Positions 44,481-55,759 of a stretch of 64,000 nt of DNA are shown in pieces. A program made the translations under genes and the position numbers. Origin of the DNA: Microglena sp. YARC (Eukaryota > Chlorophyta > Chlorophyceae > Chlamydomonadales > Chlamydomonadaceae). The DNA is taken from assembly GCA_022414725.1 (NCBI GenBank), contig CM039466.1, positions 33,607,174 through 33,671,173 of the forward strand. The letters are read 5' to 3'. Position 1 is the first letter of the stretch. Every line of letters starts with the position of its first letter. Under the pieces are notes generated by a model. The model was not told the DNA's origin. It searched no databases and was given only the letters and a program-made list of their open reading frames with translations.

Positions 44481-44625
44481 ACGAGCCATGGTTTATTAAC
44501 ACTCTCATACTATAGTCATTGACAACTTAGTCGTGCTCGATTATTAATTTACAATAAAAGCCCTCTCCTCCGAGTAAAAAGGATATTCCATCAGTAAGTG
44601 CATTTAATCCTGTACTAAAAAGATG

Positions 44626-44832
44626 ATGATAACGCCTGGTGGGGCGTGGTGTTAAGGGCGCCCGTCGTACGCGGGTAGGGAGCGGTCTTCTACCTCAACT
44701 GGACAAGCTACCATCGCGGTTGACAACGACCTGCAACGCCAAGAGCGACCGAAGGGGGGATCGAACCCCCGACTCTTCATCCTCAGAGTGAATTAGTCTA
44801 CCACTAGACCAATATATATCACTGAAAGGGGC
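44626..44832 (-). mobile_element. tRNA-derived SINE (subfamily 1)
   Basis: Reverse copy of 21731-21937 with the B box ggttcgatcccc on the minus strand. It is well preserved, so the two copies may be young. Confidence 0.8.
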
Positions 44833-45252
44833 AAATCCTCTACTACTCTCCTACCTTCAACCACCGTTTCACAGCACCTACAAATTAAATCAGAGCGAGA
44901 TAGACCCCGACCCAATCTGTCACCGTAAACATTTAACGTGCACAAATGTGCACACTAAGACGTAATCTAGCAATGCATTTAATGTCTTCCTTATTATTCA
45001 ACCTTTCAATGGGTATAAAAACTAATGTGTCTTGTGACATCATCAAACCGGCACTCCACTGCGCCAGCATTTGGACCGAATGGATAACCATGTACAGTGC
45101 TATGTCAAGATACATGTACAAGGTAACTTCAAAACATTGCTATAAGCATTCCTATGGGCGGGTCGTGCACCGATCAAGTCGTCCCGCTAAGCATCGTATT
45201 CCACCCCCGGGTGAGCTCAATCAGAATGGATGTATACATCACTCGTGAGCTC

Positions 45253-45447
45253 CAGGGTACTACTAAGCGCGCCCGGCAGCGCGGTGCCACGCTGCCTTTT
45301 TGTGCCCCTCTGCGCGTTTCGCGCAGTTTTATCAACCCCCTGTGGACGCAGCACGCAGTTTTTGCGCTTTTTGCACTAAAAAGCGCTGACCAATTTGACG
45401 TTTGTGCGCTTTAAGCGCTGACCAATTTGGCAAGAAGTAGTACCCTG
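45253..45447. mobile_element. hAT-like MITE with perfect 8-bp duplication
   Basis: 195 bp with CAGGGTACTACT and AGTAGTACCCTG ends between GTGAGCTC copies (45245-45252 and 45448-45455). Confidence 0.9.
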
Positions 45448-45944
45448 GTGAGCTCGCAAAACTTTTGTCTAGGCATCGTTTAGGGTTTACGAAACTGTAA
45501 TCGTGCAGAATCGTTCAAATCAATTATTAATGTTTTTGTGTCCCCAAAGTGCAGACCCAGGAATCGGGCCCAAACGATTCTTAATTTTTCGTCCAAAAAC
45601 CTTCGGAAAATCACTGTCCCTGCCTCACCACTCCTTTTACTACGGCATTTGACTGGATGATGCATTTGACTCGTAGATGTCTGATTGTCAAATAAGTTTG
45701 TCACAGCTATCCAATTATTCAACAACTCCTACACTGGTGGTGCTGGTGTCATGGCGTCTCCTGCGGACCTAAGGGTGCCTACTCCCTCATTCCGAGTAGG
45801 AGAGGGTCCGCCACATCACATCTAATCCTTCCGTTCTAGGGCTAGTGCAGGGAGACCTAACCTTTTTTGCCTCCCCCCCCCCCCCCCCCCCCCAACCACA
45901 CACACACACATACACAAACAAACACAACCACCCACCAAAACAAT

Positions 45945-47329
45945 CTAGTTAGCCACTGCCACCATTGGGAAGTGAAAGGTTGGCCCACAGCTTGCACACT
46001 TCAAATCCTTTTTCTCACCAAGTTTAGTATCATTAGCAGCAGTTGCATCAGATCTCACAGCATCCCATGCTGCAATGGGGTCTGTCCCCTTAGTAGTCTC
46101 GAATTTTCTCACGAGAGCATCAATCATATCCTCAACATCATCATACTCAGCACACAAAGCCTCCGTCTCAGCAGGAGAAATCTGCTCATCAACGAAAGCC
46201 GCCGCCAGGTGTGCCTCCTGGTGAGAAGCCAGGGGTTTGCCCCCATTAAAGTAGTGACGGATGAGGTCCAGGGCCTGAGGCAGGCACTGCCTACCCAAGT
46301 AAATCTTCTTGTTGATACGACCAGGGCGGATGAGAGCAGGGTCCAGCTTCTCAGGATGGTTGGTAGTCATTACGACAATACGGCCAGGCCTGTACAAGAA
46401 GATTGGGAGTAGTGTTAAATATAAGATGCCAAGGAGGGGAGTGTGGCTCTAGGTGGGGTGGGGAGGGTGGGTGGGTTGGGGTGGGTGGGTTGAGGGGTAG
46501 GGGTTGAGGGGTAGGGGGGGTGCGTGGGTGGGGGTGGGTGGGGGGGTGTGGGGGGGGGGCAGCAGGTATGAAGGTATATCGGCCAATGAAGGAACATCGG
46601 CCAAATAAGGTACATGGACATCTATGGATTGGTAGAAGCAATACTCACGTGTCGACCACACCATCAAGGCAGTTGAGCAGTCCTGCAAGATTAAGAGCAT
46701 TCTCCTTTGCAAATATATCCACCCAGCTTGAGGCATCTGCTCCAGAAGACTTGGCAGCATCCACAGGGCTGCTAGAGCTTTTGTTTTCTCCCTTCTTATC
46801 AGCACCACCCTCGTCCACGAGGCTTTTAGGGTCACCCTTTCCGCTCTTCTCTTCCAAGTTCTTCTTGGAAGCAGCATAAGCAGCAAAAGCTGCTTTCAAG
46901 TCCAAGTCAGAGGTCCCTTGCGCACCACGTGTGTGAACAACAGAGCTAGCAGCATCAACGTCCTCCATCACAAATATAGCCTTCTTGAAGCTCATCTCAG
47001 CAGTGCTGCTCTTATCCTCACCACAGCCGGCAATCTTTAGCCTCAGGTCCATCATCAGATCAAACAACTCCTGGTTGGTCTGGATCTTCGCAAGAGAGAT
47101 GTTGATGATGTGGCGCTTGGTGTGATGGGCAAGAGCCTTGATGAAAGAGGTCTGGAGGGAGGAAAGGAGAGGAGATGGAATCAGAAGGGATGCAAGATGA
47201 TTAACTAGGAAAACTTTAAAAGGACAGATCGGCACATATATGTTTCGTGATGTTCAGAAGTCCCCCTTGAATCCGTCAAGCTGCGGGCACATTTGGAGTC
47301 CAGTAGGACACCAGGGAAAATGGCATCAC

Positions 47330-47383
<54 letters not shown>

Positions 47384-48898
47384 AGGTTGCAAGTTATGCC
47401 AACAAATAACCAGAGGTACTGAACTCTTCATGAAATCAGGACTGGCCCATGGGGTTACTAAACACTATTTTGAAAATTGTCAACACATTGGGAGACAGGG
47501 CCACCCCATCTTCTCCTAGTGAGGGGGACACAGTATGATCCGTAGGGAATGGAAATATGATATCATGTGATGCCGGCAGTCTGACTAGGCTAACGTTAAC
47601 ATTTATATACAATATCATATGATGCAGTTTGTATAATATCATACTCGCCTTTGGTCTACATCATACGATGTTCCGGTCCCTAGTGATCAGTAGATAAGAC
47701 AGCATGTGATAAGTATGTACTAGGGCATATTATGTGTCGCTCACCTTGCCAGTGCCAGGAGGGCCATGCAGTAGGAATCCAAGCTTTTGGGGATACCCGT
47801 GAATTGCAAACTTCCCTTGCTTGTTCTCAAAGGCATTGACAAGATTAAGAACAGACTCCTTCTCAGGAATGAAGAGGGATCCAAATGTGCGCTCCTCTCC
47901 AAGCCTGCAAGCAGCAATCAAAGTTAACTAAATTCAATCCAACTCAAATTCATAAAATCCAAATCTATTAAATGCATACGATTCACGGAAACGCAATTCG
48001 ATTTGATGACATTACATTTCTGACAAGAAGCTCTCCGAAAGATCTCTGAAAATACAAATAAGCCTCTGAAAACAAGCTCTATGAAAATATGGCGATCCCA
48101 ACCTGATTCCAGCTTACTTGTATCGCTTGTAGAGTGCAGGAGCCAATGCCTTGGCCGCCTCTGAAGTAAGGCTGCCGAGCGTCTTGACGGCGATGTACAT
48201 GTACCTCGAAAGGTCTGCCTTCTTGGCCTGCTCCTTGTTCCATTCCTCCAGAACCTTCTGCAAGAAGGCTTCCACCTTAGTACTGCTGCAGGCCCTCAGC
48301 CTGAATTCAGTGGTCACTGACGTCACAAGAATATCCTCGGACTTATCAACCTCCCGTGACAGTTCCACTCCGTTCTCCAGCAGGACAAAGACACCATCTG
48401 GAGGGCTAGCCATATGGCCAAACTTGTCCACCATCGTGCCTTGGCCGTCATCGTTAACATCGTCCCAATCTGAAATTCCAGAGGAAGACATGAAAGAGGA
48501 GGAGGCCGCTCCATTCTTCACCTCCTTTCTTGTCTTCTTGGCCTGCACCTCGGCGTTCTTCCACAGAAGAGTCTTGTGAGGCAGGTACCTGACAAGGGTA
48601 GGGGGGGGTAGGAAGGGAGAGGGGATGGGGCGGGGGTGGGGTGGGTAGGAGGAGGGGGTTGGTGGGGGGGAGGGTTGGGGGGGTATGTGCGTGTGGTGGT
48701 GGTGGTGGTGGTGGTGGTGGGGGGGTAGTAAGAAGTATTCAAATTATTGTTTGATCACTTTGGTGGCTTAATGAGGATTCTTGGATTTCAGTTTCATCGA
48801 ACACTCTGTTGTGTAGATAGGGAGTATGTCTAGTTGTCCACCTTTACCTCACACAACTTCATCACCTGCATCAACAGCTTCCCTACTCTTGCTGCCAC

Positions 48899-48948
<50 letters not shown>

Positions 48949-49389
48949 TATGGTATACAGTATACGGTATACATACATACAAGCCAACCTATGCATGTCT
49001 GCCACAAGCCCCACACACTTCTCACGCTGTACAACTTACTTGTTTATGTAGTGAAGGATGCCTTGCTGGATGGATGCATTCATGGTCATCTCCTCAGTGT
49101 CCATCCACCAGGCTGAGGTGTGTGTGACGCTGATGATGCGAGTGTAGCCATTGAAACGGAACATCCCCGCCAGCCTCGCAGTATGCTGCTGTGCGTAAGC
49201 CATGAGGAGGGGGATGAGCAGCATGAGGAGGGTTTCAATGGGCAGCCCACCAAATCTCTTTCTTAGGAGCAGCTGTGCAAAAGCTGATACCAAGTTTGGG
49301 TTGTTTACAGATGTTTCGTTTGATCCTGGCAGCTCAGTCGACATGGCAGCGGAGTCGCTGCACGAGGCGGGCGGTAGGACCTCCTCCAT
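45945..49389 (-). CDS. BCS1-like AAA ATPase (mitochondrial-type), five exons
   Basis: Minus-strand exons: 49389-49040, 48588-48118, 47904-47745, 47151-46649 and 46389-45945 (stop TAG), all GT-AG with matching phases; 642 aa. ATG at 49389 is the first in frame. A membrane segment lies at about residues 52-66 ([15 protein letters not shown]). The AAA module has Walker A GPPGTGK at 321-327 (ending exactly at an exon border), Walker [12 protein letters not shown] with acidic 390-391, sensor-1 RIVVMTTNH near 498-506, and LIRPGRI with candidate arginine finger 516/519. An Ala/Lys/Ser-rich insert (about 400-470) precedes [12 protein letters not shown]-terminal membrane anchor plus AAA domain is the BCS1/plant AATP1 layout; BCS1 moves the Rieske protein across the inner mitochondrial membrane. 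Which paralogue this is cannot be told. Introns hold (CAT)n, poly-A and (TA)n tracts. Confidence 0.87.
47323..47382. repeat. (CAT)n microsatellite
   Basis: About 20 CAT units in BCS1-like intron 3. It is joined to a dispersed repeat (47250-47310) that has the same neighbour at 12490-12545. Confidence 0.95.
47543..47682. mobile_element. AT-palindromic MITE (GGACCGG family)
   Basis: Complete copy from tagggaatgg to ccggtccctа-type end. Flanks atgatccg and gtgatcag agree at 6 of 8. It lies in BCS1-like intron 3. Confidence 0.75.
48898..48952. repeat. Poly-A and (TA)n tract
   Basis: About 29 A followed by about 12 TA units, in BCS1-like intron 1. Confidence 0.95.
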
Positions 49390-49838
49390 CGGAGCCCAGG
49401 ACGCAAATGAGAGGTCCAACACGGGGTCAATCAAAGACCGGCACGGATGGTTGAAGGGAGCGGATTGGAATGGCGATAAATGTTTTCGGACCGAGTAATA
49501 GGCTCTGTCCGTGAGATGGCTGTTGCGAGGCGTGCCAAGGTCTTATAGAGGAGGAAGGAGCTAGGGGGCAGCTGCCGGAAGTCTTCTTCGGGATTTAGGC
49601 GAAGCCCCCGTGGCGTGGCGGCCCGACCAGGCAAAAGTGGAGGATTTGGGCGAAGCCCCCCCCCCCCCCTCCCCTCGGCCCGACCATGGTCGCGACCAGG
49701 CGAAACGTGGAGGTTGAGATGGAGCCAGAAATAAGAGGGCTCTGCCAGAGATGAAGGCCATCGGCCGTTTCCCTTCTCACCTTCATTCTTCCTACTGCGC
49801 TTTGGTCTCTAGTAGGCTACACAGAACAGCTCAGCAAC
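49390..49838. promoter_or_regulatory. Divergent promoter region
   Basis: 449 bp separate the start codons of the BCS1-like gene (-) and the F-box/LRR gene (+), so both promoters must lie here. There is an inverted G-rich stretch (49655-49672) and repeated gcgaagccccc (49600 and 49649). I see no clear TATA box. Confidence 0.5.
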
Positions 49839-52800
49839 ATGGCGTGCAACAGCCAAGCGGATAAACACGATGCCTCGGCCGTCATGCCTTTTTCCGACGA
49901 TGCATTGTGGATCTGTCCCGAGGCTCTGCTAAAATTCTTCGACTCGGAAACACGAGGCACGTGGAGACTGGTTTGCAAACGAGCTTGCCAAGGAGTTGAA
50001 GCTGCGACCCGACGCTTAGCATGGGATGGCCGAAAACAAATTGTGAGTTGCCTATTCTGCACTCACAGCTTGCGATATATGTCATCGGTCATCAAAAAGG
50101 TACATACTCCGGTACAACTGTAAGGGGCATTTTCTGTGCCCGACATCATGAGCCTTAAGGTCCTGCAGTCAGCACCCCCAGATCTTGATGGTCAACAGGT
50201 CCATCATGAAACATGTTGGTATCAGTATCAGGATGAGTCCTATGGTTAAGAAGTCCGACAAACTTGATCCACCAATTTAGTTATTAAAGTGTCTACATGC
50301 GGCATACTTCGAATTCCAATCCAAAACAATCTTGGCTGATCCTATCTTAGCAGTTGGGTGCAGTGTCACATCTATTGCGTGATTTCCTGACATCGGATTG
50401 GGACCAAGTGGACGCAGGGATAAGGAGGAATATGCCATAGACATCGTAGACAAACAAGTTAGACAGAATTACTATTTCCGTCAGTACAGTACCGGCAGTG
50501 CCACTTCTCTTGGACTAGCTAACACGTGCCTGACACACCTGACTGCTGTCATTTCCCTCTCAGCACTCTTACTGCCATCCCTCAAGTGAGGAACAGGGTT
50601 TGATCTTAGAACCCTTAGGCCTTCCCCTGCCCATGCTTGTCTGGTTGCCCCCATTATTTCCCCTCAAACCTGTGGAACCAGCTGTCCTACCCCACCATGT
50701 TGACCCTAGCTGCCCTCCTGAGCCCCTTCCTAGGCAAACATCCTGAGGAGGAGACAGCTTTACAAGTCTGAAGGATATGGATCGCCCTGTCCTTGATTCC
50801 AATATAGCTCAGAGCTGAAACTTTCATATTTTTGGCAGAGCCCCCTCTTCAAGGGGGCGGGAGCCCCTATGTTTACCCATTTGTCCGTTTGTGTGTCCGA
50901 CAGGAAAAAAATTGAAGCTTGACACGACAGCCAACGGTTGCGTGACTAACTCGCTTCGGTCAGCTCCATCGTTGCCACCTTTCATTCCGTTGCCAACACA
51001 CTCCGCAAATTTTCCGCGACGCATAGGACTTGTTTGGTTGCATGTACAAGATCACAGCCCTTTGGTTGTCAATAGTCAGGTTGATCAAGGGGGTACTTAG
51101 TCATTCCCCTAATTTGTGGTCCTACCCCACGGCATTTCAGTCAACCCAGGTTGCAGCCAAATATGGCAATAGGCAAACATTGGAAAAGGGACTTGCCTAA
51201 GTCAATAGAATTAGGTACGATTATTTCAATACTCACGAGTTGAACCCCTATGCCTCAGGGTAATTCAAATAAAGCGCGCGCTTTTGAGCTTTTGAGCGCT
51301 GACTTTTTGACTCCCTCTGTGCTTGAAGCGCAGTTTTTTGCAACCCCTTGTGGGCGCTGCAAGCATTTATTGAGCTTTTTGCACTACAAAGCACAGTTTT
51401 TTGTTTTCAAGTGCGCTAAAGCGCTGGCCAATTTTGCCATTTGAAGTACCCTGCTATGCCACCAATATTTTTGCACCCTGTCTGGGAGCAGCACAAAGCT
51501 AGAGTGACCAGCCCATTCTCAGCAAACCATGCCCCTGTAATGTTCCCCCTGCAGATGGATTGTGAACCAGATATGGCTATCCTCTCCAGGTGCCCTGCTC
51601 TTCAGAGAGTGAAGCTGTTGGGAGCTCCCAAGGGCCTTGCCCTAACTGGACTTCCACTCAGCTTGCGTGGAATAGAGATTTCGATTAGGTCTGATTCTAT
51701 CAGTTCTGATGATCCTGGCGATTCTGATCATTCTGGTTCTGCTGATTCTGGTGCTGATGATTCTGATGCTGATTCTGCTGCTGCTGATGATGATTCTGAT
51801 GCTGCTGGTGGTCATGCTGATTCTGATGTTGCTGGTGGTCATGCTGATTCTGAAGCTGCTGATGATTCTGATGTTGTTCCGGAGGTTGGAGAGCTGACTG
51901 ATCGTCATCTGTCTCCTGCTTTACATCGTTTGGCAGAGCTGTCTCAGCTTCAGGAGGCTGCTCTACATGGCTTCCCATATACCCGTCTACCCACCTTGGA
52001 GTTCCACCCTGCCCTGCGCTCCATAGACCTCAGCACATGGGCCTGGTTGACAAATATTTCTTCACTCTCTGCATGTTGCAATCTGCATACCCTCGATATA
52101 ATTGATTGTGTGCGGCTCCAAGACATCACCGCATTGTCAGGGTGTAGCAATCTGCATACCCTAAATTTGTCTGGGTCTTTACAGCTTAGGGACATCACCG
52201 CATTGTCAGCGTGTTGCAATCTGCATACTCTGGATTTGTCCCAGTCTTCCCGTCTTAGGGACATCACAGGGTTGTCAGCGTGTTGCAATCTGCATACTCT
52301 GGCTGTGTATGGTTGTTCTCGTCTTAAGGACATCACTGCCTTGTCAGGGTGTTCCAATCTGCAGACCTTGGATCTGAGTTGGTGCGATGAACTTCAGGAC
52401 ATCACATCCTTGTCAGCATGTTCCCATCTCCATTCCCTAAATTTGACAAGTTGTCCTGTTCAAGACATCACATCCTTGTCAGCCTGTTGCAGTCTGCATA
52501 CCCTGGATCTTTCTTCCTGTCACCAACTTCAGGGCATCACATCCTTGTCAGGGTGCAGCAGTCTGCATACCCTGGATCTGTGTCATTGTGTGCGTCTTCA
52601 AGACATCTCATTCTTGTCAGCGTGTAGCAGTCTGCATACCCTAAAACTGAGAGGCTGCTGTAAACTTCATGACATCACCGCCATGTCAGTGTGCAGCAGT
52701 CTGACTTCCCTGGATCTGTCTTATTGTAATAAACTTCAAGACATCTCATCCCTATCAGCGTGTAGCAGTCTGCGTTTACTGGATCTGTCGGAATGTCATC

Positions 52801-52910
52801 TTGTTCTTGACATCACAGAGTTGTCAGCGTGTAGCAATCTGCGTGATCTACGCCTGCCTACGCAACTTCAAGACACACTGCTTACAAAACTTCAGGACAA
52901 CACAGCATAA
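49839..52910 (+). CDS. F-box-like leucine-rich repeat protein, two exons
   Basis: Exon 1 is 49839-50099 (87 codons from ATG, donor GTACAT). Exon 2 is 51555-52910 (acceptor ccctgcag, stop TAA), phase 0, 538 aa; a small exon between them cannot be excluded. Residues 24-62 (PEALLKFFDSETRGTWRLVC) look like an F-box. Exon 2 has an LRR-like start, an Asp/Ser/Ala/Gly acidic repeat (about 51700-51885), then some 14 LRRs of 23-24 residues with core NLHTLDLS.C.LQDITALSAC. F-box/LRR proteins of this kind usually select substrates for SCF ubiquitin ligases; that role is inferred. The intron holds a GC-hairpin element and a hAT-like MITE. More LRR units follow in frame beyond the stop. Confidence 0.75.
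50830..51035 (+). repeat. Dispersed GC-hairpin element
   Basis: Starts tttttggcagagccccctc and ends gacgcataggacttgt. Among the best preserved copies. Confidence 0.7.
51256..51453. mobile_element. hAT-like MITE (CAGGGTA family), 7/8 duplication
   Basis: 198 bp between ctatgcct (51248-51255) and ctatgcca (51454-51461), in the intron of the F-box/LRR gene. Confidence 0.85.
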
Positions 52911-53359
52911 TCAGCATGTCCAAATCTGCATACCCTGGATCTGCCTTATTGTAGGCTTCTTCTGGACCTCACTGCCCAGTCAGCATGTCCAAATCTGCAT
53001 ACCCTGGATCTGCCTTATTGTAGGCTTCTTCTGGACCTCACTGCCCAGTCAGCATGTCCAAATCTGCATACCCTGGATCTGCCTTATTGTAGGCTTCTTC
53101 TGGACCTCACTGCCTAGTCAGCATGTCCAAATCTGCATACCCTGGATCTGCCTTATTGTAGGCTTCTTCTGGACCTCACTGCCCAGTCAGCATGTCCACA
53201 TCTGCATACCCTGGATCTGCCTTATTGTAGGCTTCTTCTGGACCTCACTACCCAGTGCATACAATCGGTCCGTGCTCGGTCACAGGAGATTCGTGATGGG
53301 GGGGGCAGGGGGAGGGGCCAGGGGCTCTGTGCTGGATGGAATTGTTACAATGGGCAGTG
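52911..53359 (+). pseudogene. In-frame LRR array beyond the stop codon
   Basis: Five 69-bp units (starts 52912, 52981, 53050, 53119, 53188) encode 23-residue LRRs (SACPNLHTLDLPYC...). They are almost identical to each other and in the same frame as exon 2. They are cut off by TAA at 52908 and a second stop (TAG) at the end of the third unit. They look like a recent expansion behind a stop. Confidence 0.75.
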
Positions 53360-53368
53360 AATGACATA

Positions 53369-54395
53369 GTATTCAGACAGTTGACTCAGATTCCTTTACA
53401 GTTGCTTTTCATATTTCAAAATACATATAATTTACCCTTGAGGGTTTAGGAAATAAGCACATGCAGGCTTCATCATTGTCAGTACTTATATTTGCAAAAG
53501 TTGGGGGCCTGCTTGCTGGACATTGAGTCACTGCCCGAGAGGTCCAGCGATCTTTCAGATGGGGCCCTTAATTAGTGGGTATATCACACCATTGGCTAGC
53601 CTTACTGGTCTTATCAGCTGTTACCATTAAAATAAAGTCAACTGCACTATCTAGCTTGTAAGTCCAGACTGTTCAGGTCTGTCTTTGTGCTACTACCAAA
53701 AGATTCGCTACTGTCAAATAATAACAGAGTCACTTCCCCTGGGAGGCTCTGGTGGCTTCTGGAAGATAGAACTCCTGTGGGACAGAGGGATGGTGGTGGG
53801 AACTAGAAAAGCTGGTGAAGATAGAAAGCTTTGGCAGCTTGGAGCACTAAAATTTTAGTGGTCTCGGTTGCTATGCTTTCACTTATATACCGTGCAGTTT
53901 AGGGTACTGGTTGAATTCACTGGCGGTGGTCGCTCCTGGTTTTGCCGGGGTTTACGGGTATTTGAAATTTGAAGGCAGCCTTCGGAATTCTGCGCCGCGC
54001 GTCTAAATACTCCATTTCTCCCACTACTGTGTGGGAAATACGGCATTCAGACGGTTGAATCAGATTCCTTTACAGTTGCTTTTCATATTTCCAAATACAT
54101 ATAATTTACCCTTGAGGGTTTAGGAAATGAGCACATGCAGGCTTCATCATTGTCAGTACTTATATTTGCAAAAGTTGGGGGCCTGCTTGCTGGACATTGA
54201 GTCACTGCCCGAAAGGTCCAGCGATCTTTCAGATGTGGCCCCCATTGGTACAAGTGCTAGTAGACATATTTAAGGTGTATGCTGGGCCTTGAAAGGTTTT
54301 AGCTCTGTGCGCGATATTTCCCTTAATTAGTGGGTATATCACACCACTGGCTAGCCTTACTGGTCTTATCAGCTCTTACTCTTAAATAAAATCAA
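53369..54395. repeat. Direct repeat pair (about 265 and 345 bp)
   Basis: 53369-53635 and 54043-54390 are near-identical except for an 80-bp insert (about 54240-54320) in the second. They are spaced like LTRs, but I see no TG...CA ends, primer-binding site or polymerase between them. Confidence 0.65.
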
Positions 54396-55759
54396 GTCCC
54401 ACTTTGAGAGGAAAGGGAGTGTAAAAGGGGGACTGGGGGAAAGGTGTAGGAGTAAGGAGCATGTACAAGACAGCAGGCTTGGCTAAGCGATGGGGTATCA
54501 AGAGGGAAGAAGGAAAGGAAAAGCTAGGCTCAGAGGCTGGAAGCAAAGTTCAACTTGACTGAGAGGTCTGGGTTCAGATATGCTTTTATGGCATCTGATT
54601 TCCATATGCCTTGAGTTCTGATAGTCTCCCTATTAGCCGAGGCTGCTACTACACCTCCTTATCTGAGGCTGTGCATGGCAAACCTAGCTGGATCTATGTC
54701 CAGCTTGAGGTAAGAGTGGGCAATAGCAGTGAGAAAAGACTTAAGTCTATAGAACAAAGCCTGACCTGAAAGAAGGGGGGACTACAAGTGACAAAAGCAG
54801 AGCAATAAGCTCACTCCTCCTAAGGAGGCCAAAGAAACCCATCACTAGCCAAGGGATACATTTTAAATCAAAGAAAGTATCGTGTGGGCTAAAGGTCGGA
54901 AAATTACTGCAGATACGGCAATAGTACCATGGTCAAGGTGGATAAAGACTAAAAAACTGTGGCCGTACAAGGGGCAGTACAAGTTCCTAATTCCTATAGT
55001 GTTCATTCCTATCAGGGCCCAAATAATGCTATGAGTCATGGCCTCTAAGTGCCATGGAGGGAGTAACCATCCAGGGTCAGTAGCTTGGTGGCTGCAAGGT
55101 AGCTAGAGTCGCTGCAATGTCGCTAGGAGCTGGTAAGAAGCTGCAGGGCAGGTAGGACCTGCCGGGGCAGTGGAAATCAACTAAGCACTACAAAGGAGCT
55201 GCAGGGCAGATGGACTGCTGGTCAATTTAAACTTCACTAGAAAGCTGCAGGCACAAGATCTGGCTAGGGGTGCAGAGACCACATAAAGCTAGGATAGTCA
55301 ATATATACTCATATGACTATATAACTGACTCAAATGACTATATAACTGACTGACTCATATGACATAACTGACTCATATGACTATATAACTGACTCATATG
55401 ACTAAATAATTGCCTGTCATATCAATGCTAATCAGTGCAAGGACAATTATATTACACGCAGATTTAAATCAGTGAACGAGGGTATCGCTCATTTGCTAAG
55501 GGTCTGCATGCAAATATTGGTCACACCACATCAGACCGTCAGTGCACAGTATGGTACCTCAGTATATCTGTGCAGCACAGTACATTGGTGGATGGCTGTG
55601 CATCAGTGATCAGATATGCAGATGTGTTTATGCAGATCATAGCACTGATCATTATGCAGATCGGCGCATGATCAGTACATCAATGCATCAGGTTAGTACT
55701 TTCACCTTAGTCAGTCCCCATTCAATATTCCTCCCCGTCCCTCTAAATCAACTTAGCAG
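54396..55759. other. No gene recognised; short tandem units
   Basis: Contains tandem catatgactatataactgact units at about 55300-55405 and an agctgcagggcag repeat near 55140-55215. Otherwise I see nothing clear. Confidence 0.4.

Noticed and set aside
53369..54395. LTR pair of a retrotransposon
   Set aside because: No TG...CA ends, primer-binding site, polypurine tract or coding sequence between the repeats; kept only as a direct repeat.
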